Shown here piece after piece: positions 1-9,413 of a stretch of 64,000 nt of DNA. The notes beneath the pieces were generated by a model, which was not told the origin of the DNA, did not search any database, and was given only the letters and a program-made list of their open reading frames with translations. The DNA comes from PNON01 sp964387025. Its GTDB lineage: Bacteria > Chloroflexota > Anaerolineae > Anaerolineales > Anaerolineaceae. The translations under genes were made by a program, and so were the position numbers. The stretch spans positions 1-64,000 of the forward strand of contig CAYLUZ010000012.1 in the NCBI GenBank assembly GCA_964387025.1, given 5' to 3'. The stretch's first letter is position 1. Each line of letters begins with the position of its first letter.

Positions 1-479
1 GATATATATGCACCTAAAGCAGTAAATACGTTATGCCCAAGTGAAATATATCCAGCGAAACCACCAATTATGTTCCAACTGCTGGACCAAATAATATATA
101 AGAAACAAAGGGTTAGCATATACAGCCAATAATTTAAACCACCTGTTTTGATCTGAACCAATGGAATTACTAGTAAAACAAGAAACAAGGCCAAAGGAAC
201 ACCAGGCCTTACCCATTTATGGGCTTGTGAAAATTGGGCAATATTTGGCGAAAGCAAAAACAGGAACCAAAGACCAAGACCCAATATCAGCATGGCTTCT
301 CCCCATTTTTCCATCCATGGAAGGGGGGGCAAATAGCCAAAATTATGAAAGAGGATTTTCCAAATTACAACCAATAGAGCTAGTACACCTGGAAGAAAAT
401 AAGGTTTCACTTGATTGACGTTAGGTCTACCCATAGGTGGTGTTTGATCCTTTGAATTATTAGGTAATGATTCAGACAT
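1..479 (-). CDS. livM: Branched-chain amino acid ABC importer permease LivM (3' end cut by window edge)
   Basis: This is the second membrane subunit of a Liv-type (HAAT family) importer. About 159 codons are visible and the rest lies beyond position 1. Reading the minus strand from the ATG at 479 gives a soluble head of about 25 residues, several hydrophobic helices, and then WNIIGGFAGYISLGHNVFTA, the conserved LivM segment next to the transmembrane domain start. The gene begins directly after the livH stop (480-482), so the two are probably translationally coupled. The N-terminal extension with extra helices is longer than in compact LivM proteins. Family assignment is firm; the substrate is not known and could be amino acids, amides, urea-like compounds or aromatic acids. 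Confidence 0.88.
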   Translation of the reverse strand, partial: MSESLPNNSKDQTPPMGRPNVNQVKPYFLPGVLALLVVIWKILFHNFGYLPPLPWMEKWGEAMLILGLGLWFLFLLSPNIAQFSQAHKWVRPGVPLALFLVLLVIPLVQIKTGGLNYWLYMLTLCFLYIIWSSSWNIIGGFAGYISLGHNVFTALGAYI

Positions 480-1355
480 TTAACCCTCCACCTTCTTACC
501 AAATAATCCTTGTGGTCTAAAAAGGAGAATCAAGAACAATGCCAGGTAAAAGGTGATTGGCGACCAGGTTGGACCTAAATAGAAATTTACGAAAGCCGCT
601 GCAGTTGCCAACAAAAATGAACTCACCAATGCCCCGACAAGGCTCCCCATGCCGCCAAGTACAACCAGGCACATGATCATACCAATCCAGGCAACATGCT
701 TGGCAGGATAAAATGTAAATACAAAACTAAGCAATGATCCCGCAGCTCCAGCCATAGCCAGTCCTATACCAAATGACAGGGTTGAAATCCAACTTACATT
801 TACACCAACAACCTGGGCTGCATTTCTGTTTTGCATCGTTGCTCGAACGGCATTTCCAATTCTGGTATAACGTAAGAATAGCCATAATCCGACGATTAGA
901 ATAATACTAATGATAAGAGCAAATAATTGACTTTGAGGAATAAAAAATGGTCCGAAAGTAAACGAGCTTTTAGCATATTGCGGGGTTGTCGAACGATAAA
1001 TACCAGTAAATATGAAAGCCAAAATTCCTTCTATGACCAAACCGGTTGCAAATGTGATCAAGACGGTAATATCGGTAAAACGGGGGTTTTCAGCTCTTGA
1101 AGAAAATAAGACCCGGTAATATATCATGCCAACCAGAAACATTACGGGCATTGTAATCACAAGCGAAAGTATTGGGTCAATACTAAAGGTTTTAAATAAC
1201 CAAAAAGCCAGGTAAGCCGACATAACGATAAAAGCAGAATGGGCCAGGTTTACAATACGCATCACTCCGAAAATCAGCGTCATACCGGAAGACATCAACG
1301 CGTAAACTCCCCCCAATGCCACTCCCAGGATTAATATTTGGATAACTTCTGTCAT
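480..1355 (-). CDS. livH: Branched-chain amino acid ABC importer permease LivH
   Basis: Inner-membrane permease of a Liv-type importer, 291 residues, the usual length for LivH. It starts MTEVIQILILGVALGGVYAL, and the phrase GVYALMSSGMTLIFGVMRIVN is the LivH signature for the first helices. The loop around ATMQNRNAAQVVGVNV (near residue 170-185) is the EAA-like cytoplasmic loop that contacts the ATPases. The ATG overlaps the livF stop by 4 bp, which shows operon translation. It pairs with LivM (downstream) and the LivG/LivF ATPases (upstream). No defects seen. Confidence 0.93.
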   Translation of the reverse strand: MTEVIQILILGVALGGVYALMSSGMTLIFGVMRIVNLAHSAFIVMSAYLAFWLFKTFSIDPILSLVITMPVMFLVGMIYYRVLFSSRAENPRFTDITVLITFATGLVIEGILAFIFTGIYRSTTPQYAKSSFTFGPFFIPQSQLFALIISIILIVGLWLFLRYTRIGNAVRATMQNRNAAQVVGVNVSWISTLSFGIGLAMAGAAGSLLSFVFTFYPAKHVAWIGMIMCLVVLGGMGSLVGALVSSFLLATAAAFVNFYLGPTWSPITFYLALFLILLFRPQGLFGKKVEG

Positions 1356-2098
1356 TTAGTCTCCTCTGATGCCAAAGGGATTCGACGTTTGCCGAGGTAC
1401 AGTTCTTGTATGCGCGGGTCGCTAAGAACTTCTGAAGCAGGGCTTTCAAAGCTGTTCGTGCCAAGATCCAAAACTACACCTTGATCAGCGATTTGAAGAC
1501 CTTTTCTGGCGTTTTGTTCCACAAGCAGAATGGTCATTCCATTTTTGCGTAAATCAGTAATTGTCGAAAATATCTGTTGAACAACTTTTGGAGAAAGCCC
1601 CAATGATGGTTCGTCCAACATTATCATTTCTGGTTTTAGCACAAGCGCTCTTGCTATAGCACAGAGCTGCTGCTGACCACCTGAAAGAGTTCTTGCCATT
1701 TGTGAGCTTTTTTCCCGTAGAATCGGGAACATGACAAATATTTCTTCAATCCGCTGCTCAACCAACCGGGAATCCCTCAAAACATATCCACCCATTCGGA
1801 GGTTTTCTTTTACAGTCATTTCGGGGAACAGACTACGGTCAGAAGGGACATAACTCAGTCCACGCTGCAACACCTGGTCTGCACGTAAACCACTTATGAC
1901 CTCACCCTTAAATGTGATTTTCCCTTCCCGTGGTTTGAGTAACCCGGCAATCACTTTTATTAATGTTGACTTTCCCGCACCGTTCGGACCAATTATGCAA
2001 TAAGTTTTACAGGATTCAACGGTAAGGGATAACCCCTTGAGAATATTTGGACCACTGCCGTAACCGGCTACCACATTTTCAATTACCAGTGTTCCCAT
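1352..2098 (-). CDS. livF: Branched-chain amino acid ABC importer ATPase LivF
   Basis: Cytoplasmic ATP-binding subunit, 248 residues. Walker A is GPNGAGKSTLIK (about residue 38-49), the ABC signature is LSGGQQQL, and Walker B is MIMLDEPSLGLSP followed by the H-loop region LLVEQNARKGL. The short form without the extra LivG insertion, and the NARKGLQIAD stretch, mark it as LivF rather than LivG. It lies between livG (3 bp gap) and livH (4 bp overlap). It should form a heterodimer with LivG that drives the LivHM permease pair. Confidence 0.92.
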   Translation of the reverse strand: MGTLVIENVVAGYGSGPNILKGLSLTVESCKTYCIIGPNGAGKSTLIKVIAGLLKPREGKITFKGEVISGLRADQVLQRGLSYVPSDRSLFPEMTVKENLRMGGYVLRDSRLVEQRIEEIFVMFPILREKSSQMARTLSGGQQQLCAIARALVLKPEMIMLDEPSLGLSPKVVQQIFSTITDLRKNGMTILLVEQNARKGLQIADQGVVLDLGTNSFESPASEVLSDPRIQELYLGKRRIPLASEETK

Positions 2099-2101
2099 TG
2101 T

Positions 2102-2833
2102 TTATTCTCCTAAATAAGCTTCCATTACCTGAGAATTATTTTGAATGTCCTTTGGACACCCTTCTGCTAATACGGTACCATAAGCCATACAGATGACTGG
2201 GTTACTAATTTTCATTACAAGGTCCATATTGTGTTCAACAATTAAGAATGTAATTCCTTTTTTATTCAAATCCAAAATTCTATCAATAATACTTTCAAGC
2301 AAAGTGGGATTTACTCCACCCGCAGGTTCATCAAGCATAATAAGTTTAGGATCGGACATTAATACTGAGGCAAATTCCATCAACTTCTTTTGACCATATG
2401 ATAAATTCTTTGACTTCTCACCAGCTAGATGGGAAATACCAACAAAATTAAGTAACTCCATTGCATGCTCGGTCTCATGTTTTAACATACTTGAACCAAA
2501 CATATCCAAGAAGCCATTTACTTGAGATTGTATGACCATGTTTTCTAAAACAGTTAATTCTTGAAGATCACGAGTGATCTGAAATGTGCGGCTTATACCC
2601 ATTCGGGTGATTGTATGCGGTTCCAAACCATTAATACGTTTCCCCTGGAATTTCATTTCTCCTGAATCAGGTGAAAGCAACCCAGTAACCAGGTTGAAGA
2701 CAGTTGTTTTCCCCGCCCCATTAGGACCTATCAGGCTTACAATTCGTCCTTCATCCACTGAAAATGTACAATCGGTTACAGCTTGGATTCCGCCAAAGTG
2801 TTTATTTAATCCATTAATCTCTAATAATGCCAT
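2102..2833 (-). CDS. livG: Branched-chain amino acid ABC importer ATPase LivG
   Basis: Cytoplasmic ATPase partner of LivF, 243 residues. Walker A GPNGAGKTTVFN, the LivG-type GISRTFQITRDLQELTVLEN segment after the Q-loop, signature LSYGQKKLMEFA (a variant of LSGGQ) and Walker B LIMLDEPAGGVNP are all present. The C-terminal stretch with CPKDIQNNSQVMEAYLGE matches the usual LivG tail. The gene is 102 bp downstream of the binding-protein gene, separated from it by a strong hairpin, so transporter subunits may be made in lower amounts than the binding protein. Confidence 0.92.
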   Translation of the reverse strand: MALLEINGLNKHFGGIQAVTDCTFSVDEGRIVSLIGPNGAGKTTVFNLVTGLLSPDSGEMKFQGKRINGLEPHTITRMGISRTFQITRDLQELTVLENMVIQSQVNGFLDMFGSSMLKHETEHAMELLNFVGISHLAGEKSKNLSYGQKKLMEFASVLMSDPKLIMLDEPAGGVNPTLLESIIDRILDLNKKGITFLIVEHNMDLVMKISNPVICMAYGTVLAEGCPKDIQNNSQVMEAYLGE

Positions 2834-2886
2834 TGTTCACCATCGTGATAAAGAATTTACCTGAAAGATATCCAAAATTTTATATA

Positions 2887-2918
2887 TATCGTGTCTGGCG
2901 AAACCGCCAGACACGATA
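2887..2918 (-). promoter_or_regulatory. Intercistronic hairpin between the Liv binding protein and livG
   Basis: A perfect 14-bp inverted repeat (2887-2900 and 2905-2918) with a 4-nt loop. On the transcribed strand the hairpin is followed by an A/T mix without a clean U-run, so it is a poor intrinsic terminator. It is better read as an mRNA-stabilising or attenuating stem that raises binding protein over permease, by analogy to malE-malF intergenic stems. The same layout recurs at 15749, 29759 and 46762. Confidence 0.7.
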
Positions 2919-2935
2919 CAAGTCATAGAACAAAA

Positions 2936-4330
2936 TTACCAAACAGGTTTTGGATAAACCAGTGGTTTGACACCCGGGAATGCATCAGTCGGATATACGA
3001 ACTCGAGTTTACCATCCTGCCATTGAGTCATAATGAATGCTTTGTTGATAGGCAGACCACGCTCGTCCCAGTAAAAATCGCCTAAGATCGTTTTTACAGG
3101 ATCAGCTTCGGTTCGGGCAGCAAGCCAATCACGGAGGACTGTGTTGTCAGTGGATCCAGTGGCTCTAACTGCCTGTTCAATGCCCTGGCAAAGAGCGAAT
3201 GGAATGGCTTCATCTTCACCACCATCAGCACCGAATTTGGCTTTGAAGGCATCCAGGAACATCTGGTTGGTAAATTCTTTGCCGTTCAGTAATCCGGAGA
3301 AGTTAGCTAAGGGATGCCATGAGGCCTGGATTGTTATCCCATTAGCGGCTGCACCAAGTGCTTCACCAAACTCAGCCTGTGCACCCTGGCTCATAAAGAG
3401 GCCTTTAGGGTTATATCCAACCTGCTGTAAAGCATTTACCAGGTTGATGGCTTCATCAGCTGAAGTTACGGGAGCAAAAAGGAAATCTGCATTCTTAGCT
3501 TTAAGAGATGCAGCAAGAGTTGTCCAGTCAGAAAATCCTTCTGGCCATTGTTGCTCAAAAACAATTTCAGCATTTAATTTGGAAAGCTCACCCGGAGCAA
3601 GGCTGACTGTCTTTTCAGTTCCATCGTTGTTTTGGAAGGTGACATTATCACCTTTTAAGCCTGCGATCAAGGCGTTAGCATAAAAATCATCTGCCCAAGC
3701 GAGTGCGATAGTAGCGGGTTGTTGGTCAGCCGGGATCAAGTCTTTGATCATCATTACAGGAGATGCACCAATGTATTCGGCGGCATTCGGTTGGAAATAA
3801 ACCAAATAGTTGAAACCACGCTCATATACACGCAGTGCAGCAGCTGACGGAATTGGGTGTAAGACTTTTGCTTGTTCTGTGATTGCAGAAGCAGGGAAGG
3901 TCAATTTGCTGGAGAATGTACCAAAGATGAGATCAACCTTGTCTACATTAATGAATCGTTCCATTTGAGCAAGGGTTGTATCAACATCAGATTGGTTATC
4001 ACTAACAACTAACTCAACTGGCCTTTCAAGAAGACCACCAGCCTCGTTGATCAGGTCTACACAAAGCTGATAACCGTCACGGTGCTTGGTACCTGTGATG
4101 GAGAATTCTCCAGTCAGGGGGAGCGATGACCCAATTTTAATTGGTGCTGCGGGGACGGCTGCTGGAGCTTCAGTTGCGGCTGGTGCTGCCGGTGCTTCTG
4201 GTGCAGCGGGAGCAGCTGGCTCGGCGGGAGCGGCTGGTGCGGCAGTTGGGGCAGCCGGTGTTCCACAAGCACTTAGTGCAAGTGCAGCGATCATTGTTAC
4301 AGCAATTAGAAAGAATAAACTTTTTTTCAT
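2936..4330 (-). CDS. Liv-type ABC importer substrate-binding lipoprotein
   Basis: Extracellular solute-binding protein, 464 residues, of the periplasmic-binding-protein type 6 (LivK/AmiC-like) family. A signal peptide with lipobox LSAC at about residue 18-21 is followed by an Ala/Pro/Glu-rich linker of about 40 residues that tethers the domain to the lipid anchor. The folded part begins at IKIGSSLPLTGEFSITGTKH, typical of the first strand and ligand loop, and YQLCVDLINEAGGLLERPVEL follows. First gene of the liv operon; the regulator iclR lies just upstream on the same strand. The ligand cannot be read from the sequence. The linker style is common in Anaerolineae. Confidence 0.9.
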   Translation of the reverse strand: MKKSLFFLIAVTMIAALALSACGTPAAPTAAPAAPAEPAAPAAPEAPAAPAATEAPAAVPAAPIKIGSSLPLTGEFSITGTKHRDGYQLCVDLINEAGGLLERPVELVVSDNQSDVDTTLAQMERFINVDKVDLIFGTFSSKLTFPASAITEQAKVLHPIPSAAALRVYERGFNYLVYFQPNAAEYIGASPVMMIKDLIPADQQPATIALAWADDFYANALIAGLKGDNVTFQNNDGTEKTVSLAPGELSKLNAEIVFEQQWPEGFSDWTTLAASLKAKNADFLFAPVTSADEAINLVNALQQVGYNPKGLFMSQGAQAEFGEALGAAANGITIQASWHPLANFSGLLNGKEFTNQMFLDAFKAKFGADGGEDEAIPFALCQGIEQAVRATGSTDNTVLRDWLAARTEADPVKTILGDFYWDERGLPINKAFIMTQWQDGKLEFVYPTDAFPGVKPLVYPKPVW

Positions 4331-4479
4331 TACATCTCCTCGTTCAGTGTGTCTGATTGATTATTTTTTAGACAGGCAACAACTTTTTCGACAAAGAGCG
4401 TTTCGTGTTTTGGATTTCACCTCCTTTTTAGATAAATTGGACAAAGTCAACTTTATAGAAATGGGAACTCCGAAATATC

Positions 4480-5271
4480 TTAATTATTATTTTGGTGTCC
4501 CATATTCCGGGAAATGTTTTCTGAAGTACTAATCAATTTCTTTCCGAATTTTTCAATTTCTTGATCAGGGAATCGTTGAATGGGAATGGAGACACTCACG
4601 GCAGCAATGGGATAACCAGTTCGGTCAAATATCGGTGATCCCACACAACGTCCGCCTACCTCATTTTCCTGCTCATCCAGGGCATATCCCTGCTTGTTGA
4701 TCTGCATAAGTTCATTTAGGAATATTTTTTTGTCGGTAATAGTGAAAGGGGTGACCTGAGTAAACTTATAATTGGTAAGTAATGATTTTTGTTCGCTGGC
4801 TGGCAAGAAAGAAAATATTGCTTTTCCCAGCGCTGTACTATGCAGTGTCCCACGCCGTCCCAATTCTGATCTTATTCCAAGTGCATGGTCACCGAACATC
4901 CTTTCAATATAGACAACCTCGATTCCATCCCTCACAGCAAGGTTGACGCTCTCACCACACCAATCCCTCAATTCTTCAAGAAATGGTGCGGCAACCTTAC
5001 GAATATCTAATTGGTCAAGGAGAATTGCTGCCCGCTCGGCTAATTTTAAACCCAGTCTATATTTACGATTGACTGGGTTCTGATCTAAATAATTATTTGA
5101 TTTTAGGGTATAGATCAAACCTGAGGCTGTACCAACTGGAAGATCCAATAACTTGGCTATCTCTGCATTACCAAGTTCTACATGCCCATTATTGAACAAA
5201 TTTAAAATATCCAAGGCACGTTGAACGGATGCAATTTTCTTTCGGGCTGTAGGTCCAGAGTTAGTATCCAA
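4480..5271 (-). CDS. IclR-family transcriptional regulator
   Basis: DNA-binding regulator, 263 residues. The N-terminal winged helix-turn-helix is visible as RALDILNLFNNGHVELGNAE and LPVGTASGLIYTLKSNNYL (about residues 17-65), followed by the IclR effector domain (about 85-255) with RGTLHSTALGKAIFSFLP and the conserved GRCVGSPIFDRTGYPIAAVS segment. The start is a TTG at 5271 with an AAGGAAA ribosome site. It lies 149 bp upstream of the Liv binding-protein gene and probably controls it, as IclR genes often sit beside the catabolic operon they govern. A small palindrome lies 45 bp upstream (5316-5328). Confidence 0.9.
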   Translation of the reverse strand: MDTNSGPTARKKIASVQRALDILNLFNNGHVELGNAEIAKLLDLPVGTASGLIYTLKSNNYLDQNPVNRKYRLGLKLAERAAILLDQLDIRKVAAPFLEELRDWCGESVNLAVRDGIEVVYIERMFGDHALGIRSELGRRGTLHSTALGKAIFSFLPASEQKSLLTNYKFTQVTPFTITDKKIFLNELMQINKQGYALDEQENEVGGRCVGSPIFDRTGYPIAAVSVSIPIQRFPDQEIEKFGKKLISTSENISRNMGHQNNN

Positions 5272-5315
5272 ATCCGTTTCCTTAACCTATCATTTATTTC
5301 ATTATGCGGCATTGC

Positions 5316-5328
5316 CGTATGGCATACG
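5316..5328. promoter_or_regulatory. Candidate iclR operator (palindrome)
   Basis: CGTATG-G-CATACG, a 6-bp inverted repeat with one central base, in the leader of the IclR gene among A/T-rich promoter-like sequence. It could be an autoregulatory site. I did not find a second copy before the Liv binding-protein gene or the flavoprotein gene, so the assignment is weak. Confidence 0.35.
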
Positions 5329-5440
5329 ATATTATCGCATGTTATTTTGAAAAATACAAGTAGGAGTTTTGGCGAATTTTAAGTATTAAAACAGCCTGGC
5401 TATAGCTCAAGCCAGGCTGATAAGAATATTTTTCTGTGAA

Positions 5441-7411
5441 TTAGGAATAAATATCCCCATTACGAAACCGTGCCCAGGTAGTTTCAAACCAGGAATCGCC
5501 TTCTGGAATTGGACGGCACGAAACCCAGCGATTCTGAATTCCTTCCCCTTTTGCATAAAAAGTCTCAAGTACTTTCGATCGAAAAGCCATATCTTCCAAC
5601 ATGATTTTCCAACTGCTATCCAATAACTCGTGTACCTGGTTCCCATTTACATCAAGCACAATTGAAGAACCTCGACTTCCCACACCATTTTCCAATGTGA
5701 ATTTGATGGCATCCAAGTAAACAGCCTGTGCAAATGCCAATTGCCTCGCGCGAAATGCAAATTTAAGTTGATCCCTGGTTTTAACTTTACATCCCGACTT
5801 TGCCAACCTGCTAAACTGATCCCAAGCAGATGGAGTTTCATCTTTTAGAATTTCCAGGCTGCGGATATGGGCTCCTGATCGTGACATACGGTCTTGAATT
5901 TGCTGAATTTCTTCCGAGCATGTTATCGTGGCTTGTTCACATAATTCCGACCATTCAATCACTTGTTGAGTGCATATTTTTACTGCTTTGTCGACTTCTT
6001 CTCCAATTAATGTCCACCCTGAGTACTTGTTTGCTATATATTCCGCTGCCCGGAATCCAGCCACTTGCCCTGCATTTAGTGCTGACCCCCCAGGACGTGT
6101 AACTCCATGCGATCCATTTACTTCTCCAATTGGAAATAAATGTTTCAAATTGGTGGATTCGTACCAAATATTACCAGCCAGACCGCCATTATTGTGCTGA
6201 GCACATACTGCAACCTCCAGCGGTTCCTGAAATAGATCAATATGATGTTTTTTATAAAGTTCTACTGCTCCCGGATTCATGTGCTGGAGGCGTTCTATTG
6301 GGGTGTTTTGGTCGGCTCCTGACCTTTCCAAATAGCTGCGCGCTTCTTCAGGCAATTCTGTCAGGGAAAAATCACTTGGATTTGCCCGAAAATCGAGAAA
6401 AACACGTCGGCCATTAACAATGGTTTCGATATACACCAAAATATCAATAATTGAAGATCCACCAATGGCTTTGCGAGCATCAAATGGCCATTGATATCCT
6501 TTAAGGAATATCATCCCATTCATCTCACGAGCTGATTTAAAATATGGCGATAAAAATTCTTTTACATCTGATTTACCATCTGCATCACAGCTGATCACTC
6601 TTGGAATGACCTGCATATATGTTCCAGATACATTCCAGCGAAATTTAGTGGAAGCCAGACCGTATTGTGATTCTGGCAGATTTGTTGCGCATGCTCCAGC
6701 GAGTAAACCCAATCCAATTGCACCCGAATGGATCGACGGATAAACACTTGTCTTATACAAACCTCCCGGACCACCTACTGCAAATACCAGGTTTTCACAG
6801 ATATATGCTTCAAAATTTCCATCATTATCCACGGCAATCAAACCGCATATCCGTGGGTCAGCATCACCCATGGTAATTAATTCAACCGCGTTTTGGTCTT
6901 CCCGGATCTCAATTCCCAGGCTTCTCACCTGGTCGATCAATTTTAAACACATTTCCTTGGAGGTATATGGTCCAATCGAAGTAGCCCGTTGACGGGGATC
7001 ATGGTCTGTTTTATAACCTACAAACTGTCCATATTCGTCTCGTGGAAACGGAACTCCAAGATTGACTAAGTTTATAAAACTTCGTACCGAAAGGCTTGAT
7101 TCGATTAAGGCGAGATCACCATGCATCGATCCATTCGCAAAATATGTCTCTGCCATATCGCCTGGTGAATCAGCTTCGGCTCCACAAAGGGAAAGTTTGT
7201 AATAAGTTTGTTTGTCACTGCCAGTGTTTATTGATGTACCCATAGATAATCCTTCGGTGAGGATCATCAAATCTTTAATGCCATTGAGATAGAGTTGTGC
7301 TGCGGCATTTAAACCGGCAGCCCCTGATCCTAAAACAATTGTATGTACACGAGTCAACGGAATCTGGTACTTCTTTTGGTTTATTCTCAAATCAATATAC
7401 ATTTCAGTCAT
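5441..7411 (-). CDS. FAD-binding oxidoreductase of the fumarate reductase/succinate dehydrogenase flavoprotein family
   Basis: A 656-residue flavoprotein. The N-terminal Rossmann site reads TIVLGSGAAGLNAAAQLYLN (GxGxxG, about residues 25-45). A capping region follows, and near residue 400-450 come HNNGGLAGNIWYES, FPIGEVNGSHGVTRPGGSAL and NAGQVAGFRAAEYIA, which match the second FAD-contact block of the SdhA/FrdA/aspartate-oxidase superfamily, including a catalytic-type Arg. No membrane segment or secretion signal is seen, so it is probably cytoplasmic. It lies 169 bp upstream of iclR on the same strand. The nearby Liv importer and IclR regulator suggest a role in oxidising or reducing an imported acid, but the substrate cannot be read. 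Confidence 0.8.
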   Translation of the reverse strand: MTEMYIDLRINQKKYQIPLTRVHTIVLGSGAAGLNAAAQLYLNGIKDLMILTEGLSMGTSINTGSDKQTYYKLSLCGAEADSPGDMAETYFANGSMHGDLALIESSLSVRSFINLVNLGVPFPRDEYGQFVGYKTDHDPRQRATSIGPYTSKEMCLKLIDQVRSLGIEIREDQNAVELITMGDADPRICGLIAVDNDGNFEAYICENLVFAVGGPGGLYKTSVYPSIHSGAIGLGLLAGACATNLPESQYGLASTKFRWNVSGTYMQVIPRVISCDADGKSDVKEFLSPYFKSAREMNGMIFLKGYQWPFDARKAIGGSSIIDILVYIETIVNGRRVFLDFRANPSDFSLTELPEEARSYLERSGADQNTPIERLQHMNPGAVELYKKHHIDLFQEPLEVAVCAQHNNGGLAGNIWYESTNLKHLFPIGEVNGSHGVTRPGGSALNAGQVAGFRAAEYIANKYSGWTLIGEEVDKAVKICTQQVIEWSELCEQATITCSEEIQQIQDRMSRSGAHIRSLEILKDETPSAWDQFSRLAKSGCKVKTRDQLKFAFRARQLAFAQAVYLDAIKFTLENGVGSRGSSIVLDVNGNQVHELLDSSWKIMLEDMAFRSKVLETFYAKGEGIQNRWVSCRPIPEGDSWFETTWARFRNGDIYS

Positions 7412-7721
7412 CCGGGGTGCTCCTCTGTTGTCTCAATTAATAATATGCTCAATTTTTAAAAGAAATTTAATTTATAAAATTCATTGAATATTTTTATCAT
7501 AAATTTCAGTTATACCATTGCTTTATATCATATCCGGATGCCGAGAATACAAATCTCGTCAAAGTCATTTTCTATTTCATAATTGCATATAATCTATGCG
7601 AATAATCATCGATAACGATGAAATCTTCTAAGCTATCTGTGCTTTTATTAAGTATATTGTTTTGAACCTTAATTATGAAAATTAGAATTTATCCACATCT
7701 ATTAAATCCAAGATGTCTCTA
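7412..7721. other. Intergenic stretch, 310 bp
   Basis: Strongly A/T-rich spacer between the flavoprotein gene and the end of the glycoside operon, both on the minus strand. It presumably holds the flavoprotein promoter. I see no clear hairpin with a U-run, no operator-like palindrome that I would defend, and no small gene with a convincing ribosome site. Confidence 0.5.
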
Positions 7722-9413
7722 TTATCCTACCCGTTTGAAGACAGGTAATACTTCCAATGGTGCCGGATATTGTTTTACTAAACGGGTTCCATCAATGATT
7801 TCATTGGTACGGATATCCTTCCATTTTCCTTCCGGAAAGTAGATGTTCCTCGCCCGAACATCAGGTGAAAGTACAGGTGCGACCAGCAGGTCGTTTCCGA
7901 CCATGAACTCATCATCACATCCAAGAGCCGTTTCATCACCTGGTGATGACCACCATATTGGTCTGATGATGGGTTCTCCAGTTAAAACCGATTCCCTGGC
8001 CAGCTCTATGATTAGTTTGGAGTATTCGACATGCATCAATGCATACTTCCGACAAATCATGTCGCAGTCTTCTGAAAAATTCCATGGCGGGATGCTGAAC
8101 TGCATGGCAGGAAGAAGCGCATTTACCTGTGTCCACCTGATCATCAATTCCGCGTTCAGTAGATCATCATATGCGTTACCACAAATCATATCCGGCAGGA
8201 TAAAAGGGTAACCTGACAAACCCAAGGTTAAAATCCCTGTAATTACAGAATACAGGCCATTATCCGCGCCCCAGGTAGATGACTTATCCCATTGCCTGAA
8301 GAACAACGGTTCGGGTTGATTTAACCAACCTGAGCGAACCTCAGTCAGCTTAAAATGCCTACCAATGAAATGAATATACTTTTGAGTATATTCATTTGGT
8401 GAAATCTTTTTCGAACATACAGCATCTTCCGGTAAGTAACACCCCTCGCCAGCATCAAATTTAAACCCGTCCAAACCAGTAGATTGCTGCAGTTTATACA
8501 GACCATTCTGAAACCAATTAAGGGCTTCCTCGTTAGTCACATCCAGCAGCCCGCCAATACCCTGCCACCAACTTACCAGGTACGGCTCACCCGTATGATC
8601 TTGTACAAAGTAACCTTTCTGTGCACCTTCTTTAAAAGAAGCAGATGCCGGGTTAAAAAATGGGATTACCCATGCTGTAACTTGAAACCCCCTGCCGTGC
8701 AGTCCATCGATCATCCTCCTGGGCTCCGGGAATTTGTCTTTATCGAATTCCAAGTCGCCATATATAGATTGCCAGCGGTCGTCAATTTCCATCACACCAT
8801 ATGGGTAGCCTTTGCTAATTATTTGATCTGCAAATTGAAGCACCTTCTCCGCGGTGACATCTGTTTTCATTTGAGCCCAGGTTGTCCAGGTCGGTTTAAT
8901 GAATAATTCCTCTGGAGGTAGATTATGCGGATGCCCGGTCATGGTCACCAAATGATGAAAACACTCCACAGCATCATTTTTGCAGATCAGGCTCAGATGT
9001 AAATTTAGCCCGCTCAACGTCAATAAACCATCACCAATTTCAGCAGGATCTTCAAATGGCCGGTGTGCAAAAGGTCCTTTATCAGCCCCCAAACTCCACT
9101 CATAACTTGGGTATTCTTTCGGGGGCTGGTTGATGCCAACTGACAGGGGGGAGTGCGAAAAGATTAGAACCCCACTACTAGAATACCAGGCTGGTGTAAG
9201 GTTGCAGCTTTGACCTGCCGGACCATTGTCATAAGTCAGCATCCTGGAAAGGGGTATCATAAGCCGATTTAGAGGTAAGTGCTGGTGAACGAGCTCACCA
9301 TGACCAAACCATGAAGCATCTATTCTGAATGAAATGGTACCTTCAGGTTTAAACTGAAAATCAAATCCAGAATCAATAGGGCTGATAATCAATACATTCG
9401 ATTGAAATTCCAC
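7722..9413 (-). CDS. Glycoside hydrolase family 31, MYORG-like (putative alpha-galactosidase)
   Basis: A GH31 (beta/alpha)8 glycosidase; 563 residues from the GTG at 9413. An N-terminal beta-sandwich is followed by the barrel with MEIDDRWQSIYGDLEFDKDKFPEP, the nucleophile segment GLDGFKFDAGEG (Asp near residue 320) and the later RQWDKSSTWGADNG block carrying the probable acid/base Asp. The ending is the usual GH31 C-terminal beta region (GNDLLVAPVLSP). DAGE rather than DMNE resembles the MYORG/KIAA1161 branch, whose characterised member is an alpha-galactosidase. No signal peptide, so it likely acts on imported oligosaccharide. The reading frame continues upstream without a usual start codon (see 9414-9563), so the true N-terminus is uncertain. 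Confidence 0.85.
   Translation of the reverse strand: MEFQSNVLIISPIDSGFDFQFKPEGTISFRIDASWFGHGELVHQHLPLNRLMIPLSRMLTYDNGPAGQSCNLTPAWYSSSGVLIFSHSPLSVGINQPPKEYPSYEWSLGADKGPFAHRPFEDPAEIGDGLLTLSGLNLHLSLICKNDAVECFHHLVTMTGHPHNLPPEELFIKPTWTTWAQMKTDVTAEKVLQFADQIISKGYPYGVMEIDDRWQSIYGDLEFDKDKFPEPRRMIDGLHGRGFQVTAWVIPFFNPASASFKEGAQKGYFVQDHTGEPYLVSWWQGIGGLLDVTNEEALNWFQNGLYKLQQSTGLDGFKFDAGEGCYLPEDAVCSKKISPNEYTQKYIHFIGRHFKLTEVRSGWLNQPEPLFFRQWDKSSTWGADNGLYSVITGILTLGLSGYPFILPDMICGNAYDDLLNAELMIRWTQVNALLPAMQFSIPPWNFSEDCDMICRKYALMHVEYSKLIIELARESVLTGEPIIRPIWWSSPGDETALGCDDEFMVGNDLLVAPVLSPDVRARNIYFPEGKWKDIRTNEIIDGTRLVKQYPAPLEVLPVFKRVG

Noticed and set aside
2887..2918. Full transcription terminator between the Liv binding protein and livG
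   Set aside because: No U-run follows on the transcribed strand and the downstream genes clearly belong to the same operon.
4140..4265. Short GC-rich near-repeats resembling a repeat array
   Set aside because: They are codon repeats of the Ala/Pro linker in a coding gene. No CRISPR-like unit and spacer pattern exists in the window.
4086..4532. Plus-strand Ala/Gly-rich frame, and a similar one at 30600-30890
   Set aside because: They are the reverse reading of the Ala/Pro linkers in the binding lipoproteins; no ribosome site or family match.
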